Positions 1 to 12,596 of a stretch of DNA of 64,000 nt are shown here, piece by piece. Both the position numbers and the translations under genes were made by a program. Source of the DNA: Tupaia tana (Eukaryota > Chordata > Mammalia > Scandentia > Tupaiidae); NCBI GenBank assembly GCA_026018925.1, contig JAKSZU010000027.1:310001-374000 (forward strand), given 5' to 3'. The first letter of the stretch is position 1, and each line of letters starts with the position of its first letter. Below the pieces are notes generated by a model. The model was not told the DNA's origin. It saw nothing but the letters and a program-made list of their open reading frames with translations, and searched no databases.

Positions 1-1678
1 TTCAGGTTAGGTTAGGTTTGAACATAGTTTGAGGGAGTAAGTTTAGGGCTACTGTTAGTTTTTGGTTCAGTGTTACGTTTGGAGATAGTGTCAGGGTCAG
101 GTTAGGGTTGGGGTTGAGCTTCAGGTGTCCGCCTCGGGTTTGGGTTAGGTGTATTGTTTGAGTTAGGCTTCAGGTTAGGTTAGGTTTGAACTTAGTTTGA
201 GGGAGTAAATTTAGGGTGACTGTTAGTTTTCGGGTAATTGTTATGGTTGGAGTTAGCGTCAGGGCCAGGTTAGGGTTGGGGTTGAGCTTAAGGTGTCCGC
301 CTAGGGTTAGGGTTAGGTCTATGGTTTGAGTTAGGCTTCAGGTAAGGTTAGGTCTGAACTTAGTTTGAGGGAGTAAGTTTAGGGCTACTGTTAGTTTTCG
401 GTTCAGTGTTACGGTTGGAGATAGCGTCAGGGTCAGGTTAGGGTTGGGGTTGAGCTTCAGGTGTCCGCCTAGGGTTAGGGTTAGGTCTATGGTTTGAGTT
501 AGGCTTCAGGTTAGGTTAGGTTTGAAATTAGTTTGAGGGAGTAAGTTTAGGGCTAATGTTAGTTTTCGGTTCAGTGTTATGGTTGGAGTGAGCGTGAGGG
601 TCAGGTTAGGGTTGGGGTTGAGATTAAGGTGTCCGCCTAGGGTTAGGGTTAGGTGTATGATTTGATTTAGGCTTCAGGTTAGGTTAGGTTTGAACTTAGT
701 TTGAGGGAGTCAGTTTAGGGCTACTGTTAGTTTTCGGTTAACTGTTACGGTTGGAGTAAGCGTCAGGGTCAGGTTAGGTTTGGGGTTGAACTTAAGGTAT
801 CCGCCTAGGCTTAGGGTTAGGTGTATGGTTTGATTTAGGCTTCAGGTTAGGTTAGGTTTGAACTTAGTTTGAGGGAGTAAGTTTAGGGATACTGTTAGTT
901 TTCGGTTCAGTGTTACGTTTGGAGATAGCGTCAGGGTCAGGTTAGGGTTGGGGTTGAGCTTCAGGTGTCCGCCTAGTGTTAGGGTTAGGTCTATGGTTTG
1001 AGTTAGGCTTCAGGTTAGGTTAGGTTTGAACTTAGTTTGAGGGAGTAAGTTTAGGGCTACTGTTATTTTCGGTTCCGTGTTACGGTTGGAGATAGCGTCA
1101 GGGTCAGGTTAGGGTTCGGTTGTGCTTCAGGTGTCCGCCTAGGGTTAGGGTTAGGTCTATGGTTTGAGTTAGGCTTCAGGTTAGGTTAGGCTTGAAATTT
1201 GTTTGAGGGAGTAAGTTTAGGGCTAATGTTAGTTTTCGTTTCACTGTTACGGTTGGAGTTAGCGTGAGGGTCAGGTTAGGGTTGGGGTTGAGCTTAAGGT
1301 GTCCGCCTAGGGTTAGGGTTAGGTGTATGGTTTGATTTAGGCTTCAGGTTATGTTAGGTTTGAACTTAGTTTGAGGGAGTAAGTTTATGGCGACTGTTAG
1401 TTTTCGGGTAACTGTTATGGTTGGAGTTAGCGTCAGGGCCAGGTTAGGGTTGGGGTTGAGCTTAAGGTGTCCGCCTATGGTTAGGGTTAGGTCTATGGTT
1501 TGAGTTAGGCTTCAGGTTAGGTTAGGTTTGAAATTAGTTTGAGGGAGTAAGTTTAGGGCGACTGTTATTTTTCGGGTATCTGTTATGGTTGGAGTTAGAG
1601 TCAGGGCCATCTTAGGGTTGGGGTTGAGCTTAAGGTGTCCGCCAAGTGTTAGGGTTAGGTCTATGGTTTGAGTTAGGC

Positions 1679-3357
1679 TTCAGGTTAGGTTAGGTTTGAA
1701 CTTAGTTTGAGGGAGTAAGTTTAGGGCTACTGTTAGTTTTCGGTTCCGTGTTACGGTTGGAGATAGCGTCAGGGTCAGGTTAGGGTTGGGTTTGTGCTTC
1801 AGGTGTCCGCCTAGGGTTAGGGTTAGGTCTATGGTTTGAGTTAGGCTTCAGGTTAGGTTAGGCTTGAAATTTGTTTGAGGGAGTAAGTTTAGGGCTAATG
1901 TTAGTTTTCGTTTCACTGTTACAGTTGGAGTTAGCGTGAGGGTAAGGTTAGGGTTGGGGTTGAGCTTAAGGTGTCCGCCTAGGGTTAGGGTTAGGTGTAT
2001 GGTTTGATTTAGGCTTCAGGTTAGGTTAGGTTTGAACTTAGTTTGAGGGAGTAAGTTTAGGGCTACTGTTTGTTTTCGGGTAATTGTTATGGTTGGAGTT
2101 AGCGTCAGGTCCAGTTTAGGGTTGGCATTGAGCTAATGGTGTACTCCTAGGATTAGGGTTAGGTGTATGTTTTGATTTAGGCTACAGGTTAGGTTAGGTT
2201 TGAAGTTAGTTTGAGGGAGTAAGTTTAGGGCTACTGTTAGTTTTCGGTTAACTGTTACAGTTGGAGTAAGCGTGAGGGTCAGGTTAGCGTTGGGGTTGAG
2301 CTTCAGGTGTCCGCCTAAGGTTAGGGTTAGGTCTATGGTTTGAGTTAGGCTTCAGGTTAGGTTACGTTTGAACTTAGTTTGAGGGAGTAAGTTTAGGGCT
2401 ACTGTAAGTTTTCGGTACAGTGTTACGGTTGGAGATAGCGTCAGGGTAGGTTAGGGTTGGGGTTGAGCTTAAGGTGTCCGCCTAGGGTTAGGGTTAGGTC
2501 TATGGTTTGAGTTAGGCTTCAGGTTAGGTTAGGTTTGAACTTAGTTTGAGGGAGTAAGTTTAAGGCTACTGTTAGTTTTCGGTTCCGTGTTACGGTTGGA
2601 GTTAGCGTCAGGGTCAGGTTAGGGTTGGGTTTGTGCTTCAGGTGTCCGCCTAGGGTTAGGGTTAGGTCTATGGTTTGAGTTAGGCTTCAGGTTAGGTTAG
2701 GCTTAAAATTTGTTTGAGGGAGTAAGTTTAGGGCTAATGTTAGTTTTCGTTTCACTGTTACAGTTGGAGTTAGCGTGAGGGTCAGGTTAGGGTTGGGGTT
2801 GAGCTTAAGTTGTCCGCCTAGGGTTAGGGTTAGGTGTATGGTTTGATTTAGGCTTCAGGTTAGGTTAGGTTTGAACTTAGTTTGAGGGAGTAAGTTTAGG
2901 GCTACTGTTTGTTTTCGGGTAATTGTTATGGTTGGAGTTAGCGTCAGGTCCAGTTTAGGGTTGGCATTGAGCTAATGGTGTATTCCTAGGATTAGGGTTA
3001 GGTGTATGTTTTGATTTAGGCTACAGGTTAGGTTAGGTTTGAAGTTAGTTTGAGGGAGTAAGTTTAGGGCTACTGTTAGTTTTCGGTTAACTGTTACAGT
3101 TGGAGTAAGCGTGAGGGTCAGGTGAGGGTTGGGGTTGAGCTTCAGGTGTCCGCCTAAGTTTAGGGTTAGGTCTATGGTTTGAGTTAGGCTTCAGGTTAGG
3201 TTACGTTTGAACTTAGTTTGAGGGAGTAAGTTTAGGGCTACTGTAAGTTTTCGGTACAGTGTTAAGGTTGGAGACAGCGTCAGGGTCAGGTTAGGGTTGG
3301 GGTTGAGCTTCAGGTGTCCGCCTAGGGTTAGGGTTAGGTCTATGGTTTGAGTTAGGC
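1679..3357 (+). repeat. Five-monomer higher-order repeat, two tandem copies
   Basis: Copy 1 is 1,679-2,517 (839 bp) and copy 2 is 2,518-3,357 (840 bp). All five monomers pair by private variants: GGTTCCGTG with GGGTTTGTGCTTCAGG; TTGTTTGAGG with CGTTTCACTG; the GGCATTGAGCTAATGG class H monomer; GGCTACAGG with ACAGTTGGAGTAAG; and CTGTAAGTTTTCGGTACAG. A partial relative of the first two monomers lies upstream at about 1,009-1,344, with TTCCG at 1,073 against 1,744, a four-monomer spacing less 1 bp. The pair is a recent tandem duplication. Confidence 0.92.
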
Positions 3358-4870
3358 TTCAGGTTAGGTTTGGTTTGAAATTAGTTTGAGGGAGTAAGTT
3401 TAGGGCTAATGTTAGTTTTCGGTTCAGTGTTACGTTTGGAGATAGCGTCAGGGTCAGGTTAGGGTTGGGGTTGAGCTTCAGGTGTCCGCCTAGGGTTAGG
3501 GTTAGGTGTATGGTTTGATTTAGGCTTCAGGTTAGGTTAGGTTTGAACTTAGTTTGAGGGAGTAAGTTTAGGGCTACTGTTAGTTTTCGGTTCAGTGTTA
3601 TGGTTGGAGATAGCATCACGGTCAGGTTAGGGTTGGGGTTGAGCTTCAGGTGTCCGCCTAGGGTTAGGGTTATGTCTATGGTTTGATTTAGGCTTCAGGT
3701 TAGGTTAGGTTTGAACTTAGTTTGAGGGAGTAAGTTTAGGGCTACTGTTTGTTTTCGGTTCACTGTTTCGGTTGGAGTTAGCGTGAGGGTCATTTTAGGG
3801 TTGGGGTTGAGCTTAAGGTGTCCGTCAAGGGTTAGGGTTAGGTGTATGGTTTGATTTATGCTTCAGGTTAGGTTAGGTTTGAACTTAGTTTGAGGGAGTA
3901 AGTTTCGGGCTACTGATATTTTTCTTGTATCTGTTATGGTTGGAGTTAGAGTCAGGGCCATTTTAGGTTTGGGGTTGAGCTTAAGGTGTCCGCCAAAGGT
4001 TAGGGTTAGGTCTATGGTTTGAGTTAGGCTTCAGGTTAGGTTAGGTTTGAACTTAGTTTGAGGGAGTAAGTTTAGGGCTACTGTTAGTTTTCGGGTAACT
4101 GTTATGGTTGGAGTTAGCGTCAGGGCCATTTTAGGGTTGCGGTTGAGCTTAAGGTCTCCGCCAACTTTTAGGGTTAGGTCTATGGTTTGAGTTAGGCTTC
4201 AGGTTATGTTAGGTTTGAACTTAGTTTGAGGGAGTAAATTTAGGGCTACTGTTAGTTTTCGGTTCAGTGTTATGTTTGGAGATAGCGTCAGGGTCAGGTT
4301 AGGGTTGGGGTTGAGCTTTAGGTGTCCGCCTAGGGTTAGGGTTAGGTCTATGGTTTGAGTTAGGCTTCAGGTTAGGTTAGGTTTGAACTTAGTTTGACGG
4401 AGTAAGTTTAGGGCTACTGTTAGTTTTCGGTTCAGTGTTACGGTTGGATATAGCATCAGGGTCAGGTTAGGGTTGGGGTTGAGCTTCAGGTGTCCGCCTA
4501 GGGTTAGGGTTATGTCTATGGTTTGATTTAGGCTTCAGGTTAGGTTAGGTTTGAACTTAGTTTGAGGGAGTAAGTTTAGGGCTACTGTTTGTTTTCGGTT
4601 CAGTGTTTCGGTTGGAGTTAGCGTGAGGGTCATTTTAGGATTGGGGTTGAGCTTAAGGTGTCCGTCAAGGGTTAGGGTTAGGTGTATGGTTTCATTTAGG
4701 CTTCAGGTTAGGTTAGGTTTGAACTTAGTTTGAGGGAGTAAGTTTAGGGCTGCTGTTATTTTTCTTGTATCTGTTATGGTTGGAGTTAGAGTCAGGGCCA
4801 TTTTAGGTTTGGGGTTGAGCTTAAGGTGTCCGCCAAAGGTTAGGGTTAGGTCTATGGTTTGAGTTAGGCT
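3358..4870 (+). repeat. Second period-five duplication (840 bp)
   Basis: Four monomers at about 3,358-4,029 reappear at about 4,198-4,869 with an exact 840-bp offset. Examples are TTTCTTGTAT at 3,921 and 4,761, and TAGCATCA at 3,611 and 4,451. The fifth monomer of the period (about 4,030-4,197) has no partner downstream. Shared private variants include GGTTATGTCTATGG and CGCCAAAGG. It adjoins the first period-five block, but the two contain different monomers. Confidence 0.88.
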
Positions 4871-6716
4871 TCAGGTTAGGTTAGGTTTGAACTTAGTTTG
4901 AGGGAGTAAGTTTAGGGCTACTGTTAGTTTTCGGTTCAGTGTTACGGTTGGAGACAGCGTCAGGGTCAGGTTAGGGTTGGGGTTGAGCTTAAGGTGTCCG
5001 CCTAGGGTTAGGGTTAGGTGTATGGTTTGATTTAGGCTTCAGGTTAGGTTAGGTTTGAACTTAGTTTGAGGGAGTAAGTTTAGGGCTACTGTTAGTTTTC
5101 GGTTCAGTGTTACGGTTGGAGATAGCGTCAGGGTTAGGTTAGGGTTGGGCTTGAACTTCAGGTGTCCGCCTAGGGTTAGGGTTAGGTCTATGGTTTGAGT
5201 TAGGCTTCAGGTTAGGTTAGGTTTGAAATTAGTTTGAGGGAGTAAGTTTAGGGCTAATGTTAGTTTTCTGTTCAGTGTTACGGTTGGAGTTAGCGTCAGG
5301 GTCAGGTTAGGGTTGGGGTTGAGCTTAAGGTGTCCGCCTTGGGTTAGAGTTAGGTGTATGGTTTGATTTAGGCTTCAGGTTAGGTTAGGTTTGAACTTAG
5401 TTTGAGGGAGTACGTTTAGGGCGACTGTTAGTTTTCGGGTAATTGTTTTGGTTGGAGTTAGCGTCAGGGCCAGGTTAGGGTTGGGGTTGAGCTTAAGGTG
5501 TCCGCCTAGTGTTAGGGTTAGGTCTATGGTTTGAGTTAGGCTTCACGTTAGGTTAGGTTTGAACTTAGTTTGAGGGAGTAAGTTTAGGGCTACTGTTAGT
5601 TTTCGGTTCAGTGTTACGGTTGGAGATAGCGTCAGGTTCAGGTTAGGGTTCGGTTGAGCTTCAAGTGTCCGCTTAGGTTGAGGATTAGGTCTATGGTTTG
5701 AGTTAGGCTTCAGGTTAGGTTAGGTTTGAACTTAGTTTGAGGGAGTAAGTTTAGTGTTACTGTTAGTTATGGGTTCAGTGTTACGGTTGGAGTTAACGTG
5801 AGGGTCAGGTTAGGGTTGGGGTTGAGCTTAAGGTGTCCGCCTAGGGTTAGGGTTAGGTGTATGGTTTGATTTAGGCTTCAGGTTAGGTTAGGTTTGAACT
5901 TAGTTTGAGGGAGTAAGTTTAGGGCTACTGTTAGTTTTCTTTTCAGTGTTACGGTTGGAGATAGCGTCAGGGTCAGGTTAGGGTTGGGGTTGAGCTTCAG
6001 GTGTCCGCCTAGGGTTAGGGTTAGGTCTATGGTTTGAGTTAGGCTTCAGGTTACGTTAGGTTTGAAATTAGTTTGAGGGAGTAACTTTAGGGCTAATGTT
6101 AGTTTTCGGTTCAGTGTTATGGTTGGAGTTAGCGTGAGGGTCAGGTTAGGGTTGGGGTTGAGATTAAGGTGTCCGCCTAGGGTTAGGGTTAGGTGTATGG
6201 TTTGATTTAGGCTTCAGGTTAGGTTAGGTTTGAACTTAGTTTGAGGGAGTAAGTTTAGGGCGACTGTTAGTTTTCTGGTAACTGTTATGGTTGGAGTTAG
6301 CGTCAGGGCCAGGTTAGGTTTGGGATTGAGCTTAAGGTGTCCGCCTAGGGTTAGGGTTAGGTCTATGGTTTGAGTTAGGCTTCAGGTTAGGTTAGGTTTG
6401 AACTTAGTTTGAGGGAATAAGTTTAGGGCTACTGTTAGTTTTCGGTTCACTGTTACGGTTGGAGATAGCGTCAGGGTCAGTTTAGGGTTGGGGTTGAGCT
6501 TAAGGTGTCCGCCTAGGGTTAGGGTTAGGTCTATGGTTTGATTTAGGCTTCAGGTTAGGTTAGGTTTGAACTTAGTTTGAGGGAGTAAGTTTAGGGCTAC
6601 TGCTAGTTTTCGGTTCATAGTAACGGTTGGAGATAGCGTCAGGGTCAGGTTAGGGTTGGGCTTGAACTTCAGGTCTCCGCCTAGGGTTAGGGTTAGGTCT
6701 ATGGTTTGAGTTAGGC

Positions 6717-9700
6717 TTCAGGTTAGGTTAGGTTTTAACTTAGTTTGAGGGAGTAAGTTTAAGGCGACTGTTAGTTTTCGGGTAATTGTTATGGTTGGAG
6801 TTAGCATCAGGGCCAGGTTAGGGTTGGGGTTGAGCTTAAGGTGTCCGCCTAGGGTTAGGGTTAGGTCTGTGGTTTGAGTTAGGCTTCAGGTTAGGTCAGG
6901 TTTGAACTTAGTTTGAGGGAGTAAGTTTAGGGCTCCTGTTAGTTTTCGGTTCAGTGATACGGTTGGAGATAGCGTGAGGGTCAGGTTAGGTTTGGGGTTG
7001 AGCTTCAGGTGTCCGCCTAGGGTTAGGGTTAGGTCTATGGTTTTAGTTAGGCTTCAGGTTAGGTTAGCTTTGAACTTAGTTTGAGGGAGTCAGTTTAGGG
7101 CTACTGTTTGTTTTCGGTTAACTGTTACGGTTGGAGTAAGCGTCAGGTTCAGGTTAGGTTTGGGGTTGAGCTTAAGGTGTCCGCATAGGGTTACGGTTAG
7201 GGGTATGGTTTGATTTAGGCTTCAGGTTTGGTTAGGATTGAACTTAGTTTGAGGGAGTAAGTTTAGGGCTACTCTTAGTTTTCGGTTCAGTGTTACGGTT
7301 GGATTTAGCCTCAGGGTCAGGTTAGGGTTGGGGTTAAGCTTAAGGTGTCCGCCTAGGGTTAGGGTTAGGTCTATTGTTTGAGTTAGGCTTCAGGTTAGGT
7401 TAGGTTTGAACTTAGTTTGAGGGAGTAAGTTTAGGGCTACTGTTAGTTTTCGGTTCAGTGTTACGGTTGGAGTTAGCGTGAGGGTCAGGTTAGGGTTGGG
7501 GTTGGGCTTAAGGTGTCCGCCTAGGGTTAGGGTTAGGTGTATGGTTTGATTTAGTCTTCAGGTTAGGTTAGGTTTGAACTTAGTTTGAGGGAGTAAGTTT
7601 AGGGCTGCTCTTTGTTTTCGGTTCAGTGTTTGGGTTGCACTTAGCGTGAGGGTCATGTTAGGGTTGGGGTTGAGCTTAAGGTGTCCGTCTAGGGTTAGGG
7701 TTAGGTGTATGGTTTGATTTAGGCTTCAGGTTAGGTTAGGTTTGAACTTAGTTTGAGGGAGTAAGTTTAGGGCGACTGTTATTTTTCTGGTATCTGTAAT
7801 GGTTGGAGTTACAGTCAGGGCCATTTTAGGGTTGGGGTTGAGATTTAGGTGTCCGCCAAGGGTTAGGGTTAGGTCTATGGTTTGAGTTAGGCTTCAGGTT
7901 AGGTTAGGTTTGAACTTAGTTTGAGGGAGTAAGTTTAGTGCTACTGTTAGTTTTCAGTTCAGTGTTACGTTTGGAGATAGCGTCCGGGTCAGGTTAGGGT
8001 TGGGGTTGAGCTTCAGGTGTCAGCCTAGGGTTACGGTTAGGTCTATGGTTTGAGTTAGGCTTCAGGTTAGGTTAGGTTTGAACTTAGTTTGAGGGACTAA
8101 GTTTAGGGCTACTGTTAGTTTTCGGTTCAGTGTTACGGTTGGAGATAGCGTCAGGGTCAGGTTAGGGTTGGGATTGTGCTTCAGGTGTCCGCCTAGGGTT
8201 AGGGTTAGGTCTTTGGATTGAGATAGGCTTCAGGTTAGGTTACGCTTGAAGTTAGTTTGAGGGAGTAAATTTAGGGCTAATGTTAGTTTTCGGTTCACTG
8301 TTATGGTGGGAGTTAGCTTCAGGGTCAGGTTAGGGTTGGGGTTGAGCTTAAGGTGTCCGCCTAGGGTTACAGTTAGGTGTATGGTTTGTTTTAGGCTTCA
8401 GGTTAGGTTAGGTTTGAACTTATTTTGAGGGAGTAAGTTTAGGGCGACTGTTAGTTTTCGGGTAATTGTTATGGTTGGAGTTAGCGTCAGGGCCAGGTTA
8501 GGGTTGGGGTTGAGCTTCAGGTGTCCGCCTAGGGTTAGGGTTAGGTCTATGGTTTGAGTTAGGCTTCAGGTTAGGTTAGGTTTGAACTTAGTTTGAGGGA
8601 GTAAGTTTAAGGCGACTGTTAGTTTTCGGGTAATTGTTATGGTTGGAGTTAGCGTCAGGGCCAGGTTAGGGTTGGGGTTGAGCTTAAGGTGTCCGCCTAG
8701 GGTTAGGGTTAGGTCTGTGGTTTGAGTTAGGCTTCAGGTTAGGTTAGGTTTGAACTGAGTTTGAGGGAGTAAGTTTAGGGCTCCTGTTAGTTTTCGGTTC
8801 AGTGATACTTTTGGAGATAGCGTGAGGGTCAGGTTAGGGTTGGGGTTGAGCTTCAGGTGCCCGCCTAGGGTTAGGGTTAGGTCTATGGTTTTAGTTAGGC
8901 TTCAGGTTAGGTTAGCTTTGAACTTAGTTTGAGGGAGTCAGTTTAGGTCTACTGTTTGTTTTCGGTTAACTGTTACGTTTGGAGTAAGCGTCAGGTTCAG
9001 GTTAGGTTTGGGGTTGAGCTTAAGGTGTCCGCCTAGGGTTACGGTTAGGTGTATGGTTTGATTTAGGCTTCAGGTTAGGTTAGGATTGAACTTAGTTTGA
9101 GGGAGTAAGTTTAGGGCTACTGTTAGTTTTCGGTTCAGTGTTTCGGTTGGATTTAGCCTCAGGGTCAGGTTAGGGTTGGGGTTAAGCTTAAGGTGTCCGC
9201 CTAGGGTTAGGTTTAGGTCTATTGTTTGAGGTAGGCTTCAGGTTAGGTTAGGTTTGAACTTAGTTTGAGGGAGTAAGTTTAGGGCTACTGTTAGTATTCG
9301 GTTCAGTGTTACGGTTGGAGTTAGCGTGAGGGTAAGGTTAGGGGTGGGGTTGGGCTTAAGGTGTCCGCCTAGGGTTAGGGTTAGGTGTATGGTTGGATTT
9401 AGGCTTCAGGTTAGGTTAGGTTTGAACTTAGTTTGAGGGAGTAAGTTTAGGGCTACTGTTTGTTTTCGGTTCAGTGTTTCGGTTGGAGTTAGCGTGAGGG
9501 TCATTTTAGGGTTGGGGTTGAGATTAAGGTGTCAGTCTAGGGTTAGGGTTAGGTGTATGGTTTGATTTAGGCTTCAGGTTAGGTTAGGTTTGAACTTAGT
9601 TTGAGGGAGTAAGTTTAGGGCTACTGTTATTTTTCGGGTATCTGTATTGGTTGGAGTTACAGTCAGGGCCATTTAAGGGTTGGGGTTGAGCTTAAGGTGT

Positions 9701-10412
9701 CCGCCAAGGTTTAGGGTTAGGTCTATGGTTTGAGTTAGGCTTCAGGTTAGGTTAGGTTTGAACTTAGTTTGAGAGAGTAAGTTTAGGGCTGCTGTTAGTT
9801 TTCGGTTCAGTGTTACGATTGGAGATAGCGTCAGGGTCAGGTTAGGGTTGGGGGTGAGCTTCAGGTGTCCGCCTAGGGTTAGGGTTAGGTCTATGGTTTG
9901 AGTTAGGCTTCACATTAGGTTAGGTTTGAACTTAGTTTGAGGGAGTAAGTTTAGGGCTACTGTTAGTTTTCGGTTCAGTGTTACGGTTGGAGATAGCGTC
10001 AGGGTCAGGTTAGGGTTGGGGTTGTGCTTCAGGAGTCCGCCTAGGGTTAGGGTTAGGTCTATGGTTTGAGTTAGGCTTCAGGTTAGGTTAGGCTTGAAAT
10101 TAGTTTGAGGGAGTAAGTTTAGGGCTAATGTTAGTTTTCGGTTCACTGTTATGGTTGGAGTTAGCGTGAGGGTCAGGTTAGGGTTGGGGTTGAGCTTAAG
10201 GTGTCCGCCTAGGGTTAGGGTTAGGTGTATGGTTTGATTTAGGCTTCAGGTTAGGTTAGGTTTGAACTTAGTTTGAGGGAGTAAGTTTAGGGCGACTCTT
10301 AGTTTTCGGGTAACTGTTATGGTTGGAGTTAGCGTCAGGGCCAGGTTAGGGTTGGGATTGAGCTTAAGGTGTCCGCCTAGGGTTAGGGCTAGGTGTATGG
10401 TTTGATTTAGGC
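6717..10412 (+). repeat. Eleven-monomer higher-order repeat, two tandem copies (1,848 bp each)
   Basis: Copy 1 is 6,717-8,564 and copy 2 is 8,565-10,412. The offset is exactly 1,848 = 11 x 168 at both ends: AAGGCGACTG at 6,761 and 8,609, GGCTCCTGTT at 6,931 and 8,779. Internal matches include the GAGTCAG/TTAGCTTTGAAC monomer, the D-type GGATTTAGCCTC monomer, the F-E pair, and the final TTGTGCTTCAGG and GGCTAATG/CACTGTTATGG monomers. Both copies keep the same order across eleven monomers, so this is a duplication in register. Confidence 0.9.
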
Positions 10413-11924
10413 TTCAGGTTAGGTTAGGTTTGAACTTAGTTTGAGGGAGTAAGTTTAGGGCTACTGTTAGTTTTCTTTTAACTGTTACGGTTGGAGTAAG
10501 CGTCAGGGTCAGGTTAGGGTGGGGGTTAAGCACAAGGTGTCTGCCTAGGGTTAGGGTTAGGTCTATGGTTTGATTTAGGCTTCAGGTTAGGTTAGGATTG
10601 AACTTAGTTTGAGGGAGTAAGTTTAGGGCTACTGTTAGTTTTCGGTTCAGTGTTACGGTTGGATTTAGCCTCAGGGTCAGGTTAGGGTTGGGGTTAAGCT
10701 TAAGGTGTCCGCCTAGGGTTAGGGTTAAGTCTATTGTTTGAGTTAGGCTTCAGGTTAGGTTAGGTTTGAACTTAGTTTGAGGGAGTAAGTTTAGGGCTAC
10801 CGTTAGTTTTCGGTTCAGTGTTACGGTTGGAGATAGCGTCAGGGTCAGGTTAGGGATGGGGTTGAGCTTCAGGTGTCCGCCTCGGGTTAGGGTTAGGTCT
10901 ATGGTTTGAGTTAGGCTTCAGGTTAGGTTTGGTTTGAACTTAGTTTGAGGGAGTAAGTTTAGGGCTACTGTTAGTTTTCGGTTAACTGTTACGGTAGGAG
11001 TAAGCGTCAGGGTCAGGTTAGGTTTGGGGTTGAGCTTAAGGTGTCCGCCTAGGGTTAGGGTTAGGTCTATGGTTTGATTTAGGCTTCAGGTGAGGTTAGG
11101 TTTGAACTTAGTTTGAGGGAGTAAGTTTAGGGCTACTGTTAGTTTTCGTTTAACTGTTACATTTGGAGTAAGCGTCAGGGTCAGGTTAGGGTGGGGGTTA
11201 AGCATAAGGTGTCCGCCTATGGTTAGGGTTAGGTCTATGGTTTCATTTAGGCTTCAGGTTAGGTTAGGATTGAACTTAGTTTGAGGGAGTAAGTTTAGGG
11301 CTACTGTTAGTTTTCGGTTCAGTGTTACGGTTGGATTTAGCCTCAGGGTCAGGTTAGGGTTGGGGTTAAGCTTAAGGTGTCCGCCTAGGGTTAGGGTTAG
11401 GTCTATTGTTTGAGTTAGGCTTCAGGTTAGGTTAGGTTTGAAATTAGTTTGAGGTAGTAAGTTTAGGGCTAATGTTAGTTTTCGGTTCAGTGTTATGGTT
11501 GGAGTTAGCGTGAGGGTCAGGTTAGGGTTGGGGTTGAGCTTAAGGTGTCCGCCTAGGGTTAGGGTTAGGTGTATGGTTTGATTTAGGCTTCAGGTTAGGT
11601 TAGGTTTGAACTTAGGTTGAGGGAGTAAGTTTAGGGCGACTGTTAGTTTTCTGACAACTGTTATGGTTGGAGTTAGCGTCAGGGCCAGGTTACGGTTGGG
11701 GTTGAGCTTTAGGTGTCCGCCTAGGGTTAGGGTTAGGTCTATGGTTTGAGTTAGGCTTCAGGTTAGGTTAGGTTTGAAATTAGATTGAGGGAGAAAGTTT
11801 AGGGCTACTGTTAGTTTTCGGTTCAGTGTTACTGTTGGAGATAGCGTCAGGGTCAGGTTAGGGTTGGGGTTGAGCTTAAGGTGTCCACCTAGGGTTAGGG
11901 TTAGGTCTATGGTTTGAGTTAGGC
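9405..11924 (+). repeat. Segment duplicated 4.2 kb downstream, source copy
   Basis: Fifteen monomers here recur at 13,604-16,459. The offset is 4,199 (25 x 168 - 1) at GTCAGTCTAG, 9,531 against 13,730, and at CACATTAGG, 9,911 against 14,110. It rises to 4,535 (27 x 168 - 1) from 10,413 onward, where the downstream copy has two extra monomers. Shared rarities include GGGGGTGAGC, TTTTCTTTTAACTG, TTAAGCACAAGG, CCGCCTCGGG and TTTTCTGACAACTG. It overlaps the right half of the 11-monomer repeat, so the 11-mer was itself copied in part. Which copy is older is not known. Confidence 0.85.
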
Positions 11925-12428
11925 TTCAGGTTAGGTTAGGTTTGAACTTAGTTTGAGGGAGTAAGTTTAGGGCTCCTGTTACTTTTCGGTTCAGTGTTAC
12001 GGTTGGATATAGCGTCATGGTCAGGTTAGGGTTGGGGTTGAGCTTCAGGTGTCCGCCTAGGGTTAGGGTTAGGTCTATGGTTTGAGTTAGGCTTCAGGTT
12101 AGGTTAGGTTTGAAATTAGTTTGAGGGAGTAAGTTTAGGGCTACTGTTAGTTTTTGGTTCAGTGTTACTGTTGGAGATAGCGTCAGGGTCAGGTTAGGGT
12201 TGGGGTTGAGCTTAAGGTGTCCGCCTAGGGTTAGGGTTAGGTCTATGGTTTCAGTTAGGATTCAGGTTAGGTTAGGTTTGAACTTAGTTTGAGGGACTAA
12301 GTTTAGGGCTACTGTTAGTTTTCAGTTCAGTGTTAAGGTTGGAGATAGCGTCAGGGTCAGGTTAGGGTTGGGCTTGAACTTCAGGTGTCCGCCTAGGGTT
12401 AGGGTTAGGTCTATGGTTTGAGTTAGGC

Positions 12429-12596
12429 TTCAGGTTAGGTTAGGTTTGAACTTAGTTTGAGGGAGTAAGTTTAGGGCGACTGTTAGTTTTCGGGTAATTG
12501 TTATGGTTGGAGTTAGCGTCAGGGCCAGGTTAGGGTTGGGGTTGAGCTTAAGGTGTCCACCTAGGGTTAGGGTTAGGTCTATGGTTTGAGTTAGGC
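12429..12596 (+). repeat. Class B monomer (example)
   Basis: Class B differs from A by a linked set of changes: GGGCGACTG at offset 46-54, CGGGTAATTGTTATGG (or GTAACTG) at 63-78, GAGTTAGCG at 82-90, GGGCCAGG in place of GGGTCAGG, and GCTTAAGG in place of GCTTCAGG. The CpG at offset 76 is usually TpG here. It is frequent through most of the window up to about 55 kb. The linkage of several distant variants shows an inherited monomer lineage and not random mutation. Confidence 0.85.

Larger units (their letters stand above)
1..6716 (+). repeat. Domain I: left part of array
   Basis: About 40 monomers, mainly A, B and E/F types, organised by two separate period-five duplications (1,679-3,357 and 3,358-4,870). 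The C-G-D trimer is absent; two class H copies of an unusual subclass are present. Between 4,870 and 6,716 the monomers are A/B mixtures in which I found no clear higher-order period. No gene or other element. Confidence 0.7.
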